Assembly (NCBI GenBank): GCA_023333565.1
Contig: JAJKFH010002906.1
Span: 248,001-312,000 of the forward strand
Reading direction: 5' to 3'
Length of the DNA stretch: 64,000 nucleotides
Origin: Puffinus mauretanicus
Lineage: Eukaryota; Chordata; Aves; Procellariiformes; Procellariidae
The notes beneath the pieces are model-generated. The model worked only from the letters and a program-made list of their open reading frames with translations. It was not told the origin of the DNA and did not search any database. The position numbers and the translations under genes were made by a program. The stretch's first letter is position 1; every line of letters begins with the position of its first letter. Below, one piece after another: positions 39,201 through 54,200 of the stretch.

Positions 39201-42200
39201 CTAAGCAGTCCTCTCTCCTGGTAATATTTTGCAACTTCAGAAGTCCTGTAGGTGGGCTAATGTTTTTCAGACATGGTCTTCACTTGAAAAAGAAACATGT
39301 TTAAGGGTTTTTTGGGTTGGGTTTGGTTTGGGTTTTTTTGTTTGTTTGTTTGGGGGTTTTGAGGGGGGGAGCATGGAGGGGGGGAGGTTGCTTTTTTTTT
39401 TTTTTTTTTAAAATAAGCTGGGGCTACAATGAGATGGTGATTTCTGTGTTTGAGAGCAAAAACAATAATTATTTTTATTCTTCATGTACTGTGATAGCAC
39501 TTTAACAAGCTAAATGTCATCTCTGTTATGCTAAACACTGCATTAATGTGAAATAAAAATTAATCTTTACTAGAAAAATATCTGGGTCCAAATATACGAT
39601 TGTAGGATGGAAGGCACAAAAAATCATGAGACTGTGGTTTGGTGTGATTGACACAGATCTTGACATACCAACTGGCAAGCCATGATGTAAATTTTCTGAG
39701 GCATCATGGCAAAGGCAAATATCAGCTCTAGAACTATTTTTAAAAAACTGTTGACAAAAATTTCTCAAATAGCTTTTGGTGGGAACTCATTTGGACTCTG
39801 AATAATGTCTTATTAATATCACTAATTTATGACAGTTTCTTTGAGGGGAAAGAATTAAGTATTGCTAAAGAATGCTAAGTGATGTTTTAACATCTCTCTG
39901 TCAACAGCCAGTATGCGGGTTGCAGGTGGAAAGATAGCGAGTTGTAGTGAAATGTATTTTGTGAAGGAGAGTTCTGACTACCTTTGTGTAACTACACATA
40001 CAAACGATGAAGTGGGTCTTCTCCTGACAGGGCAGTTTGGACTTTTTCTGATGAATTAGTTCCAGGTTACATGTGGTTTTGCAACCTTCAGATCACTAAT
40101 GTTTCTACTGGGAAGAAATACCCACTTCGGGTGGTATTGGAAATGAGCTGCTCCCGGTGCTGACGGAACACAGGATTTCCTGTGCCCTGGTATCATGTCC
40201 TGCTGTATGTAAATGGCAGCACAGAATAGCTGTTCCAGTGGAGGAAACCCAGCAGTGGCAGTTGGGGAATAAGCTGCCACCCCCACCCCCCTTACTTGCC
40301 AAAGAAACTTTTTCTCCAAATTTCAGTTGTTTGGAAGGCTTATTTTCTTTAGTGTAGTCTTCATTGCTGTAGCTGGGTGTTACTGCTAAGTCTGTGATTT
40401 TGCTGTGGGGTTTGGGTATTTTTCAGTCCTTCAGAACTCTGGACTTCCCTATTGTCTTTGGTAGTGAGTTCCCTAGAATAGTTACAGCTGTGGTAAGAAA
40501 GGTGCTACCTTCTATTGCTTTTGAATCTGATGTTTAATCACTTTGTAATTTCTCTGTTTCTTTAGGGATGTTGGTTGTGGCTTCCCACTTCGGTTCAAAG
40601 ACACCGTAAAAACATCTATAGAAGCCAAGAAGCAGCTTGGCGTAGAAGCTCAGTGCTTGGCGAACGTTAATTTATTCCCCCATAAACCCTTGTTAGTGAT
40701 AAAGTGCTTATCTTTGTATTAAAACAGCTGGGCCTTCTTCATTCTCAAATGTAGACTAGCTGCAGACTTATGTCAGCTTGAACAAGGCCTTTATGTCTGT
40801 CTGAGTAAATTAGTATTATTCAAACTTTTTTTTTTGGTACCAGTTTGTGAATGGCTTATCTGATACAAGGCTTCATCACTGTGCACACAAGTACAATTAA
40901 CTGGCTTCGAAAGTTAGCCTCAGCCATAATTATTGCATTATTGGCATTTTGTTCAGTGTGCTTGCAAAACTGGGTGCTAGAAGCTTTAAGTCTTATTTTC
41001 TGTGGGTTCTTTTAGAGGGAGAGTCTGTATCTTCAGACTATTTCTAAAATATATTTGGTATTTTAGTGTACTATGAAATAGATCGATATAGGTACCTTTC
41101 TAAAGAAATGATGGGGAAAAAGGAAGTGACTTACTGGAGGACTGGTGCTTGCTTGAATATAACCAACTAGAATTTTTTTTCTCCTGAACGAAGAGTAGTC
41201 TCTTTACTGCATAGAACCAGTTGTGAATGCAGTTTGCAAAACAAACTGATTTTAAAAAACAATTATTAGACTAATTGGTTATTAAGTTTTGAAGCTGTAT
41301 AATCAGGCTTAATGTGGATGGCCTCACAACCTTATTGCTTAATAGTGTGCTTAACCTATGTTAGTGAGACCATTTCAATTACTGCTGTTGGTATAGTGAG
41401 AGATGCCAATGACACCTGTCGAATAGCACATATTACAGCATTTCATTTAACAAAATCTTCATATGTAAGCAATATTAATGGGAAGGCTAATACTTGCCTT
41501 TCCCAGCTGTCAATAGCTCCAGCTGTTTTTTCTCCCCTCCTTCATCTTCATGTTTCTGGATTTTCCATACCTCTTCTCCCATCTCCTGCTGCACTAAGAA
41601 TTTTTTCCTTTGCTTGATGTGATCCTCTTTTGCCTCTCCATGCATCTGATGGATGACTAACGGTGACTTTACCCTCTCTCATTAGTCTGTATTTCACTCC
41701 TCGCTCTGCCAGTCAGTAATGAAGTCCATTTCTGGTTAAGAAGAGAAAAGAACCTGACTACTGAAGCAGCACACACATCAGACACATCAGTCTTTCTGAT
41801 AGACTCCTAAGCTAAGAAGGGTGGGCTTTGGTTACAGTGTATTTTCACTTGTCTAGATTTTCTTTTGTCTTCAAAAAAGGTGTGAAACTTGGAGGGACAG
41901 ATGAAACAGGAAATGAGAGAAATTGAAAGGGAAAATTTTGATGACACTAGAAGGAAAAAAAGACGGGAAGGGAAAGCTATATTTGGGAAAGAAGGGGATA
42001 GATAAAGTTTGAGTTGATAAACTGTAGAACTTGTTTAAACTTTGTCTTTGATCATGCAAATGATGTTCAGTTTGAGAGTAGATGTGTATACAAATCCAGT
42101 ACTATTGCCATGCCGTTGGCAGATTGACATCTTAGTAAGCTGTAGAACTTATATTCAGGCTGAATACAGAAATGGGGATCTATACAGGGGGAAGGGCTTG

Positions 42201-45200
42201 AAGGTGTTTTCTGCACTGCTTGTTTCTCTCTAGCACATATAAATCAATATTTTCATTTGTCTTTCACCAAAATTTTTTTTTTTTGAAGAATGAAAGTGTA
42301 AATGCAAACTACTCACAACCCTTAATAAGCATAAATATTAATATTATTAATATTCAGGTGTACTTAAAACATGCATCAAAATTGTCAGTTAAAGCAGCGT
42401 TAACATCACCAGTAGTTGTTCTTCATACACACTTTCACAACACAAAAACCTTACAGCCCCTCACAAATGTAGGGGAAATTGACTGCTGCTTGTATTCCAG
42501 AATGGTCATTTTGGGATAATGAAAGCTTTGCAGAATTTCTTCTAAATACTGTACGTTGTTGCAGAATAAGCTATTGTGAAATAAATGTAGTTGTGAGCTG
42601 GCTCTGGAATAATTACTTCATTTACAAATAACTGTTCTGGAGCAAGTAGTTGGTATCATACTGTGCAGCTCTGCAATAATCCCCTTTTAATTTCCAGTAG
42701 ACAGCTAACTCTGGTGCTTTACTTCCTCATAGCTGAAGTGAAGTACAGCGCGAACTGAAGCCTCAGCAGGGGTGAAATAAACATTACACATTTGTATAGG
42801 AAAGCTAAGTGTATGTGCTAGGAGTAGCTAGATGAGTATGTTGGCATTTTGCTTACATGAGAGATGGTGTCAAATTCTAGAGGAAATTTAAATGTTTTTT
42901 CATGGGTGGGGAAGGAACAGTTAATTACTTCTGTGATTTTGGAGTCAGTTTGGGATGTTGACTTAAATGGTGATCTGTGAAATAGCTAAAACTGAAGGTT
43001 GGTGTGTGCAGATCAAAGTCTGCCCAGGTTCTGGAGATGTTGGTTGGAATATATTGCTGGTTTCATGTGGTCTGGAAATCGAGAGGTAGAACTGTGTCAT
43101 TTTATTCTGCCAACTTCTTTTCAAAGTCATTTCACAAACAGAAGAAATGGAAGTCTATTTTCACTTTCTTCTGTCATTCTTCTAGTTTTGCTTGATTTCT
43201 AAAACTCAATTCAGTATAATTCTGTATCTAGAGAATACACAAGATCTGGTAGAATGAAATAAAATGCTAGTGAATGAGAAAAACAAGTATGAGTGTGCTT
43301 CTGAGATCTAATTTTTTATATTAATATTTCTTTTCAAATTTTTTTGTTTTGACAACTTGCAGCTTTTTTGCTAGTAGCCTGCTACTTTAAGGTATAGACT
43401 TGTACCTTCAGGAGATAGTTTGAAAAGAGCAGCATTGAAAAATACTTCCTCTGCCAAACGGAAAAATACTGTTCCAAACAAATGTTACGGAGAACCTAAT
43501 TGTACACAGTGATTTTTCCAGAGTGCCTAAAATAGAAACTTTCAGTCTTGATGTGAAGCAAAGTTCTCCACCCAGATTTTGTTTATACTGTGTGAAAACC
43601 TGGTCCTGACTGTATTGTACAGTGCAAAAAATATGTAATACAGATGTATTCCCCAGCTGGATGAGCTTATGCTTTAAGAAGCTGCGTGTAATAATTTTAA
43701 CTGATACTGCCATGCTCTGTCCTCTGTGTTGATGACCAAACCATAAATTTGGTTATAAACAACAGAAAAGTTTAAACTGAAATAGCAGACAGTGTCATGT
43801 ATTGAAGCCTGCTGGAATCTGTATTTGGAGCTGCCACCCGTCTAAGCTAAAGATGAAGCTAAGGAATGGATGAAGGGAATGAGAAAGTGCTGTATCTTTA
43901 GTGGAAATTTTTTACCTTGTTGCTTGGGTCTTTAGGAAACATAATTCAAGAAAAAGCTCTACTGTAACCCCATCAAACTGCAAAATGAGGCTCTATTCAG
44001 TATACACTGGAACATATACTTCAGCATTTAGAAGAATTGAGCTCTTATCTAAATTGGTAAGCTTAAGGTTCAGGTTCTTGCATAGCAGCAGTAATTCCCC
44101 AGAACAGCACAAATGCCTTTTTGATAGTGAATTGTGGTGTTGCATTACACAGCCAGTTACATACACTGGTTGGTTTGTTGGTTTGAATTGACCTTACTAA
44201 GATCGCAGAGCCATGTACTTAAAAGTTAGGGAATGTAAGAAGTAAGGTGACTTTACAGTTCTAATTCATTCCTGGGCATGAATTTTTCAAATCTTTAATT
44301 GCATCATCTCATCTGTCTGTGATCCTCACAAAGCCAGAGCTTACTTAGTAGCTCAGGAAGAAGGAGGCTCACTTTACGTGAGCAGTTCTTCAATATTGTC
44401 AGGCGACATGGCCACTCTCTTAAGTGCTGCATAATAGATGAACCCTGTTGTGAAGAAAAAAGGATCTTATGTTTTTGGTACTCATTGCTCTCTTACTGGA
44501 GTGCTTCATAAAGAAATTTATGAATTCAATTTCACAGCAAACCTAGTCAATTTGGGGAAGGGGAGTGTTGCCATTACATTACCAGTGGGTGGGCAAACTG
44601 TAGAGGTATCAAAATCAAAACAGTGCCCGTTTTGAGTGCCTAGTATCTGAAGCTTTTGATAGCTCTTGATATGCTTAATAGAGCGCTTTTGTTGGGTTTG
44701 ATTGCAGTGGTGGTATTTCTTCAGCAGTGAAGACGCAGGGTTCTGACTGCAATCAAATGAGTAGTGTGCAATTACTCTGGAGAGTTTGGCTTGAGCATTT
44801 TGCACAGCTTCACGGTAGGCAAAGGAACGAATAAGGTTTCTCAGCATTTTACTTCTTTCACTCTGTTTTGATGGTAATACCACAGTAGGCAGTTCCTGCG
44901 CCCTTTTACCATCACTTGCTTGCTTCCATCATCAGATAGTTCTGCTACTTGAGGGAAATGTGTGATTGCACAGGGAGACCAATCTAAGTGCCAGTTCTTG
45001 CCGCTTAATCATGCGGCTGTGGTGGGGCAAAAGCTGCATCAGCCAGATCAGTTCTTTGATATGGTTTGTAGTCTGGCTGCACGAACAGTTGCATTGGCAT
45101 AATGGAAAGGCCAGCAGCAAGTTTTGGGCTTGGGAGGGTGGGAACTGCCTGAAGCGAATTTGAAAACAATTTAAGAGGCGCTGCTGCCAGATGTGCAGGC

Positions 45201-48200
45201 TCAGACAAATTTTTTTTTCTGTCTCCCCCTCCCCTCTGCCCTCCCCGCATCAGTCATCTCCTGTCTGCTGCAAGGAATGAGGCAGGGGTCCTAAGAAGTG
45301 AGAACGAGATCCTAGTGATAAGTGTTGTGACACAAGCCTCTTGTACCCTTAGATCATGTCCTGGGCATGTTTTGAAATAGCAGCCTTATGGGAAAGGTGG
45401 GAGCGAGTCCCTCCAGTGCTGGCATTGGGCCCTGGTTCCAGTTTCTTGTCCAGCAAGTTTCAGTCTCCCTTCCCTTTAGTCACTAGTTTCATCTCCTTGT
45501 CACTCACTTCTCAGCCCTCCATCCCTCCCTTACCCAGCCTGGTGGTTCCTCATTCTGCTCTGTTTCCCATCTGCAGCCTTTTTAAAAGAGTTGGTCTTGG
45601 GAAAGGGGCTGTGTATAGTCTGTCTGCAGTGATGATAGCTTTCTCCATCACAAAACGTGCTCAGCAAGGAAGGACTCTTCAATTTGTAGTGGCTGTGCTC
45701 TCTGTCAGCTACTGGGCAGGTTCAAATGGAGGGTGTTTCCAGGGCCTAGCCACCTTTGGGCAGGTTTTCACACAGATGGAAAAAACATGTTGAGATGTAA
45801 AAGGACTCCTTTCTCTGGCACATTTCAAGCCCCTTTTCCAGAAGTGAAGAAGCTAGGCCTTGTCAAATAAGAGGACCAGAATTCAACGTAGGAAGAAAAT
45901 AGATGGTTTGACCAAGTTTAGTCTTGAAAACAGCCTACTTTGGTTGATTCCACCCCCACCCCCACCTCCCCCTGAAAACCTCATTCTAATGAAGAATTGC
46001 AGCTTATGCTATCTCATGTTCTAAGGACTGCCCTGGCAAATTTTTATAAAGAAGCGAAAGACGAGTTGCTATGATAGGAAGTACGAGGAGACTTTAATAG
46101 TAGGAGGTGCTGCAAGCTCCCAGTAGAGTTAGACTGAAATTAGAAACTTAGACTAAGCATGGTAACTTTTTATTCTCTGACTATGTTTTTTAGAAAAACT
46201 GCAAGTAGTAGTATTTCCTTTCTTCGCATTAATATGATATGTAGAATTTAGCTTTCAGAATTAATGATCTCATTAACTATTAAGTTTGTCCTATTTACAG
46301 GTGCTTATTTTGGTCAACTGTCATGTTTAGTGCTACAAACATAGCGTTCACCAAACTAGAATTTAGCCTTTTGTTGTCTGTTCATTTTTGTTAATTCCAG
46401 TCTGCTAAAACTTGCACATAGTTTGAATAGTCTTCTTTGGGATCTGACTTCTTCAATACAAACTTCAGGATGTGTGTATTGCTTATGGAGTCAACATGCG
46501 CATGTTTCAGGACATCTGAAGTTTAAATAAAAAGGCTTTTGTCCTGTGTGTTCCTGTTAATGTTTTGGGAAGAGAAACAGAGCAGATTGGAAGACTTTTT
46601 TTTTTTGTCATGAACAGCAAACCTATTCAGTATTGATTTATCTGGGATTTCATTTTGTATTTTGAAGCTTTGTCAGCAATTCATAAACTTTACAGAGGAT
46701 TTTGGCGTGTTTTTCTATAGGAAAAGTAATTTAAGTCTATAGCCAAAGAAATGGAGCCCATAGGCATTTGATTACTTTGTGTGCTGTGATCTGTTCTGTT
46801 CTCATTGTCCTCAGTGAAGAAGAGACTGCACACAGCATGGTACATGCTTTGTCTTTGTTTTGTTTTATTCAGGCCTAAGTTGTCACTTGTAACCAGTGTT
46901 CAGGATACCCAAGTGCTGCATGCATTGGCCATGTTGAATGCAAATGCAAATTACATGCCTCTATCTAGCAAAAGGTTCTATTTTTAATGTATCATGTTAA
47001 TTCCAAGTGTTCCAAGGAAGACAGTTTTGGTCATACCATTAAGTTCTACCTGAACAATGGATATGTAGAAATTCAGTAAGGCATGCGTATCCTGTGAACA
47101 GTATACATCTTATTATTTAAAATATTGTAAATCAAATTACTGTAACTTGAATGTAATTGATGAGTTTTCATTATGTGTTTTTATAGATAATCAGTTCTCT
47201 AATAGTAACTACAGATGTCAGCAAATTCTGAAAGGACAGAAATACTTAGTACTTAGGTCTGAAATTATTTTTTTTTTCTGTGCTCAAGTGGGCTATCAGG
47301 CATGTGATAATGATCTACTTCTGAAATTGAAGCTGTTTTTTTAATAGTTGGAATTTAATCCACATTTGTTTTTCTTTTCTTGTTTCTCCTCTCATCCCCC
47401 AAATACATGTGCATGTTCTGTGGGGATTAGGATTCATTCAAGCAGTGCACTGTTTTCTGAATTAAAAAAGTGAATTAAATATTTTTTTTAAATAGTCACC
47501 AACTTTGATGAAAAACGTACCTGAAAGGTTTAACAGAAGCAACTGGAAAGATGCAGGACCTTTTCCATCTGACAAAAATATCAGTAGCCTTAAAAAGCAA
47601 AGAATGAAAAAGAGTATCGGTAGTTGTGGCTGGTTGTCCTGCTCGGTGGGATCTTTCCCGCATGAGAAGCTGTGGCCAGGAGCACCCCTCAGTTCATTTC
47701 TTCTCATTGTGGTGCCAGTGTTGGGTTGACTTTCTGCTTAGCAGGTTTCTTGGAAGTAGGTGATGCTCATAGGGCGTTGAGACAGATTCTGATACACAAT
47801 GTTTGGTGGCTGACTCTCTTACACCTCTTCTTGTTTTTTTACTGAGAATGTGAGACCTGTCTTTTTAGTAGTTTAGCAGTACAGTGTGTAGTTGTACCTG
47901 GTTTTGCAGCAAGATGCTGCTTGTCAAAATGAAGCTTGACATAAAGATGCTGACATGAACACTTGAGAACATAGTTTGAGTGTACAGGACTGTAAAAAGC
48001 TTACTCTGGCAGTATCTGGCAGTATGCTTGTAAACATTTATTGTGCCTTGTTTGGTTCTATTTTGACCCCGACAGAGCCAACAGTGCGGGCAGAACTGAT
48101 GGAACAGGTGCCTCATATTGCTATGTTCTGTCAAGAAAACAGACCTTCAATCCCATATGCTTTTTCCAAATACTTACTGCCTATTGTGGTACGATACCTC

Positions 48201-51200
48201 GCAGACCAGAATAACCAGGTAAGTGTCTTTTTACAAATAGTTTATTAGCTAGTTGAATATAGCTGGTGGTGAGATTTTCAATTTAAATAAGTTAGCATCA
48301 TACAAGTGCGTAATATTTTGGGGTAAAAAGGTTTTGAATGACATGAAATACATGGCACTCTGAGTTTTAATTAAAGAAAATTTTCAACATTTTTTCATCT
48401 AATGTGATCTTTTCTGATTTGGGGCCTTTTATCTGGTATTGTATTCTTACGGACAAAATCAAACAGTCGTTTTGATAAGCTTACGTAATTTAAGTCCTGG
48501 CAAAAAGGAACAGTAGTTACGAAAAACTGACTCCTGGGTATAATTCAATTTTTTAACACCATTATGTACCTTCATAACCATTTACTTGTATATCAATCCA
48601 ATAAAGCTTTTGAATTGAACTTGTGTGGTTTGTTTCTCTGGATGTGTATGTTAGCTTGTCTAAAGCTTTCTCTAGGCTTCTCCATGTAATTTCAGACTAG
48701 ACTAATCCTGGGTGATACATGAAGTATTTTAGGCCTCTGAGTTTGTCACTTTTTTCCCCTTGCCCTTTCCAGATTTTCTATAATTAAAAATAGGTACCAA
48801 AACCTATTTTTCTTAATAGTTGGTTTGCTGATTTGTGTATAATACAACCACTATACTTCTGCTTGATATTCTCTTGCTAGCAGATCAGTGATTCTATTCA
48901 TCATCTTAACCTCTGTTGATACTCCATAGTTCATTTGGCTGGTTTGCTCTGAAACAAAGATCTCAAAGGTGTTTTCAAAATTGCAGTATATAGTCTCTTG
49001 TTTTATGTAATGTTTTCTCTTCTGATGAACTTACTTTTTGAGAGGCAGGGGTTAGTGACATATGAAGTCAATTATTAATGGTTAACTTATTTTTGTAGTC
49101 TTTTTGTGTTAGATGGGACTAAGCAAAATTGTCTCTCAGAATTTAAAATACATTCAAAATAAATGCAGTTATTCATTGTCAGCCAAACTTCTTAATCTCA
49201 GAAAAAGAGGATTTGTTTAATAAAATTCACATTCCTTAGGACTTTGTTACTCCCAATTAGTTGTGCTGCTTTTCTTGCATGAGCTTTGCCATGACTACTT
49301 TTTTTGACATTACTGTCCTGTGTTTTGGGAAGTATGTAGGTGGACAGTTTTATAATAGCATTGCCTTAGTTTGCAATATGCAGGTGTTCTTGGGTTCAAA
49401 CATAGTTTGTTTCAAACATGAAGTGTTTGCAAAAGTGGTTTTGGAGCACTTGTCCTTTCACTGACTGCAATTGGTATAGGTGGCAGTATGTAGGTACAGC
49501 TTCCAAAATACAGGACATATATTTAAACAAAACAAACAAACAAAACAAACAAACAAAAAACAAAACAAAACAAACCCAAAACAAAAAAAACCCCTGTCTT
49601 TGAATCCCTTGATTCAATTTTTGTCTTTTTATGATAGGTAAGAAAAACAAGCCAGGCAGCATTGTTAGTTCTGTTGGAGCAAGAACTCATAGAGAGATAC
49701 GATGTGGAGACCAAAGTATGCCCTGTTCTGATAGATCTGACAGCTCCAGACAGCAATGATGATGTGAAGACAGAAGCTGTGGGTGTAAGTAACAGCAATA
49801 CCAAATCACGCAGTATAAAGTTTGCTTGAATGCTTGATGTTGCAGTGATGGTAGTGTGTTTCCAAGATGTATATCCATGTGGTATTAAAGAGAAAAAATT
49901 ATGTTGCTATCCATAACTAATCTGTAACTTTTTCCATGCTGTGTTACACTCAAGTCAAGGTTAGATTTAAATTCAATAGCTTATATATGCTGTAAAGAAA
50001 AACCCAGCTGGACAAAACAGCGCAGGGGGTTAATTTTATTGAATCCTAAAGCATCTGCTATTGTTGGCTTTTTAGTTTTTTCAGGTTTGCTTGTTTTATG
50101 GAAGTTTAAATTGCAGATGTGGAAAATTTCCATCAGTGGAAAATCTTTTAACACTTGAATTCTGTTGGTCTTTGCTGTATGTCTATTCTCTTTCTTGATT
50201 TTGTTTTATTTTATTGGACGAAATAATAAGCATCTGAGTTGATTAACTCATGGTTGGTTGGTCGGGATTTTTTTTTGCATTAGACATAACCTTAATTAAA
50301 AATTATTATGTGTTGAATGAAAATAGTAAGCAAATTAATAAGTTAATTTATAAAGGTGAAATGGCAGATGATGTATGTCCTTATGTTTCCCTTGAATTTT
50401 TGCAATTTATGTTGATGCTTTTTGCTAGGTGATTCCCCCCCCCCCAATTATTTTTGTTTGAGAGAGACCTCATTAATATTTTACTTTCATAATGTGGCTG
50501 GACTTGTAAACAATAAGCAGGCTGGGCATTATTGTATTTGGCACCAAATTTCTGGTACTTTCTTGAAGAAGCTTACAAATACATAAGGGAATAAAATTTA
50601 AAGCAGAATTGTTTTACCCATCTTCATTGTTTCAAAGATATTGAAACTTGAGAAAGGCTTCTGTAGCTGACTGAGCCCCTAGAGGTTAGAAAAACAATAA
50701 TTTGTTATTATAAGAATATTTAAGTAGTTCTACTGACGTGATTAGGAAAGTTAAACATAAAATTCTTTTAGATTACCTTTTTTTAAAAGTTGTAGTAAAA
50801 ATCAGAATGAAGGAGCAGTTAGAGGGAAAAGCTGTCTCTGGTACGATATGCTTTTTCACTAATTGCGTGTTAGGGAGTTGCATATGAGCAACATGGAGTG
50901 TTGTAATTAATTTTTAAATCATACAGAAGTTGTAGAAGTTACGCATATTAGTTGTCAATAATTTTCTGTTAATTGTAAATATATGTATTCGTTAAGTATT
51001 GGAATAGTGAAAGAATCTTGTACTTGTGTTTTTTTTTTTTATTTTTGTAAGTCTGTTTGATAAGATACGAGAGTAATTTCTGAGAGTTCACTTATCTCCA
51101 TTAGTTAGGAATTTGATATAGTTTAGTGAAAGACCAATGTCTTCTACAGCTGTGTTACATTATGACGGGGAGGGTAAGGAAAAAAAAAGTTTTTTGCAGA

Positions 51201-54200
51201 AGTAGCCAAACCTTTTCAATTCAAAATATGGATTTTTCTTCAATATTTTTCACAATTTTCAATAAAATTATGTGCATCAGAATGAGAAGTAAATGTAAAA
51301 AGCGTCTGCTTAATTGACATGGAATTGTGTGTTGTGCAAGCATCCCTGATTAGTGTCTGTCTTGCCATTAGATAATGTGCAAAATGGCCTCCATGGTGGG
51401 AAAGGACATCACGGAAAGACTTGTTCTTCCTAGGTTTTGCGAGATGTGCTGTGACTGCAGAATGTTTCATGTTCGTAAGGTATGAATTATCAGCATCTGA
51501 TCTGGATTATCTGTGAAAGGAGTGTCATCAACTTGGAACTTGCATTTGTCTAAATGACTCTTTCCTGCAAGACCTCATCTGTGACATGTATAAGTGAAAG
51601 CTATGGGGTTTCTTTTGTAGCTCGCATTTCCACAGATTTTATATTTGACGCTGAGTTTTTTCCAGAGTCCCTACCTTTATTATCAGAAACAAAGAAAGTA
51701 TCTGCTTGTCCTTATGATTGCGTAGGTAGCCGCGAAAGTGTGAACCAACTGTAACTGGTACAGCATCAGCCACCTGAGTTCATCTCTCTGTGTGTAGAGG
51801 GAATTAAAGGTGCTTATTAAGATGAAATAAACCAGTACTCCATCATGGTATTTAGGTGCTAAGGCTGTGTTTTGGTTTCACCCTGCCATTGCATAGCTTA
51901 TTTTCCTTGAAAACTGCTTGTATTCTTTCATTTGATGGCACTTTGAATGTGTTTTATCCTCCTTCCCTTTCACTTAAGTTCTGGGGTGGTTCCTTCAGGA
52001 TTAAAAAAGGCTGATTAAGCTTGAAATGAAGAAAACAATTTTTAATTTTTTTTTTTTTAAACCATGGGAACTGATGGAATGGGGAAGTGGCTGATACTGA
52101 GTTTGCACTGAAACCTGTTTTTATGGTTTTAAAAGCTGTTTACATTTTTCCTTTGATTTTGTTTGCTGTATTGAAACTACGGTCTTAGTGGTTTTTTCTT
52201 GCATTTTGTCTGCAAGGTATGTGCAGCCAATTTTGGAGATATCTGCAGTGTGGTTGGGCAGCAAGCCACTGAAGAAATGCTGGTAAGCCATTTCTTAAAG
52301 GATTTTTCTTTTTAATACAAGTCAGTAGTGAAGTTAGACAAGGTACAGAGAAGGGCAGCTAAAATGAGTAGACAACTGCTACATTCTCTTAGTAAACAGA
52401 ACTAAAAAGCTGTGGCTCTTCAGTTTTGCTGACATGAGGTTATGATTGACGTTTACAGAATCTTGAAGGCAGTTACTATGAATACAGAACTCCTACTTGC
52501 CAAGTCACACAGTCTGGAGCTAAGCGGTACTCAATTCTAGAGCTGGGAGAAGGATTTAAACCAGACTGAAGAAAATACCTTGGGCTGCGGAGACAGAGAG
52601 CATTTGCAAGTTCAAAAATACATTAGGCAAGAAGTGGGCAAGAATGTCTTCTAATGTCCATAAATGCAGTGAGAGATTGCAGATACAGGAGGAGCACAGG
52701 GGATATAGACTGCTAGAAGTGGCGAGGCTTATGTGGTCTCTTTAAACGGCATCACTTAATGCTGCTGTTCATTGATTTAATCTTTTAAAGTCAGTTTTCA
52801 TAGAATCATAGAATTAGTTTGGGTTGGAAGGGACCTTTAAAGGTCATCTAGTCCAACCCTCCCTGCCATGGGCAGGGACATCTTCAACTAAATGAGGTTG
52901 CTCAGAGCCCCATTCAACCTGACCTTGAATGTTTCCAGGGATGGAGCATCTGCCACCTCTGTGGGCAACCTGTTCCAGTGTTTCACCACCCTCATTGTAA
53001 AAAATTTCTTCTTTATATCTAGTCTAAATCTACCCTCTTTTAGAGATTTTAGATTTTTATCCTCTTCAGTTTTCCTGGTTGTAACAAAGCCTTACAACCC
53101 TCCGAGGAAGGAGCAAAAGAGAAAGAAAGGCAGAGAAAATAAATGAATCTGGTCAATAACAAATGAAGTAAAGAGAAGAGATACAAATTCAAAATGGAAA
53201 AGCAGGGAACGGGATGGAACAGTGAGCAGAGGATCCTTAACAGTGCCCCCCATTCCCCTGGCGGATCCAAGGAGCTGGTGGATGTTGCTAGGCTTGGAGA
53301 TATGATAGGGCTAGGAAGCAGAAATCAGCCTGACAGTCTCTGGGATCCTTCTTCAAGCTTTCTTCTTTTGGGGATGTGGACAGTGAGCTTGTTGAGGGCC
53401 AGAGGAGGTTGATGAGTCGGTGCCATGAATTAGCGAGGGACTTTTATGGAGAGAGCGTAAATGCAGGCATGACTACAACAAGAGGCTCTGCAGCCTTTTG
53501 CAGATACGGTATTAGGACAGGTATACCTATTGTGAGCCTCAGGGCATTTCTTATGTTCTTGCAGCATTTGCTGCATTTTTCCCTAGATCCTGTGTGATTC
53601 AAGCCATTTGATAATGAAGTATTGTTGCGCAGATTTACATCCCATAATGTTTCTTGATTGGGGATGTAAATTAATTTCTCTCACACAAATGCCCTCTTAG
53701 TGATACATGTCATGAATTTGGATTAAAACTTTGTAGTGGGTGCAATTAGACTGTGAAATAAACAAGTGGTGGTTATTTTATGTGAAAGCAATGACGTGGC
53801 TGATGGTTGGGGATCTCTTTCCATAACAGAAAATACCATTTTCTGCTCTTTTTGTGTTATTTTAAAAAGGAGGGGGGGAAGGGGCAAAAAGCTGAATGGC
53901 TTTAGCTAAAACTTCATTTTGTAACGTAAATGCTTTTTTTAATCAGAAGCAAAGTCCAGAAAACTTTGCTGCAGAAAGTAGGAACAGCTGAACATCAACA
54001 GTGGAGAACAGAGCTGTAACAACAGTCATTATTGTAGTACTTGTATCTTAACCACTCTGCCTGTTGCAAGCAAAGGCAGCTATGTGATGACCTGCATGTC
54101 TTTGCCTCACCTGCACTCTCTCCACGGTTTCATCCTTACCATTACTGTTTCCAAAAAACCTGAGCACCTGAGCAACTTCAAAATGCTTCAGTTTTATTAG

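Larger units (their letters stand above)
36823..48075 (+). other. Intron 4 of PPP4R1 (11.3 kb)
   Basis: Begins GTAGGT and ends CCGACAG. It contains two G/T-rich simple tracts (38611-38670 and 39301-39410) and a CCCCCA-rich run near 45949-45973. No LINE, LTR or additional gene was recognised. Open frames up to 145 codons (45356-45793) look like chance. Confidence 0.85.

Noticed and set aside
45356..45793. 145-codon frame in intron 4
   Set aside because: S/P/L-rich translation of locally pyrimidine-rich DNA; no conserved segment or splice context.
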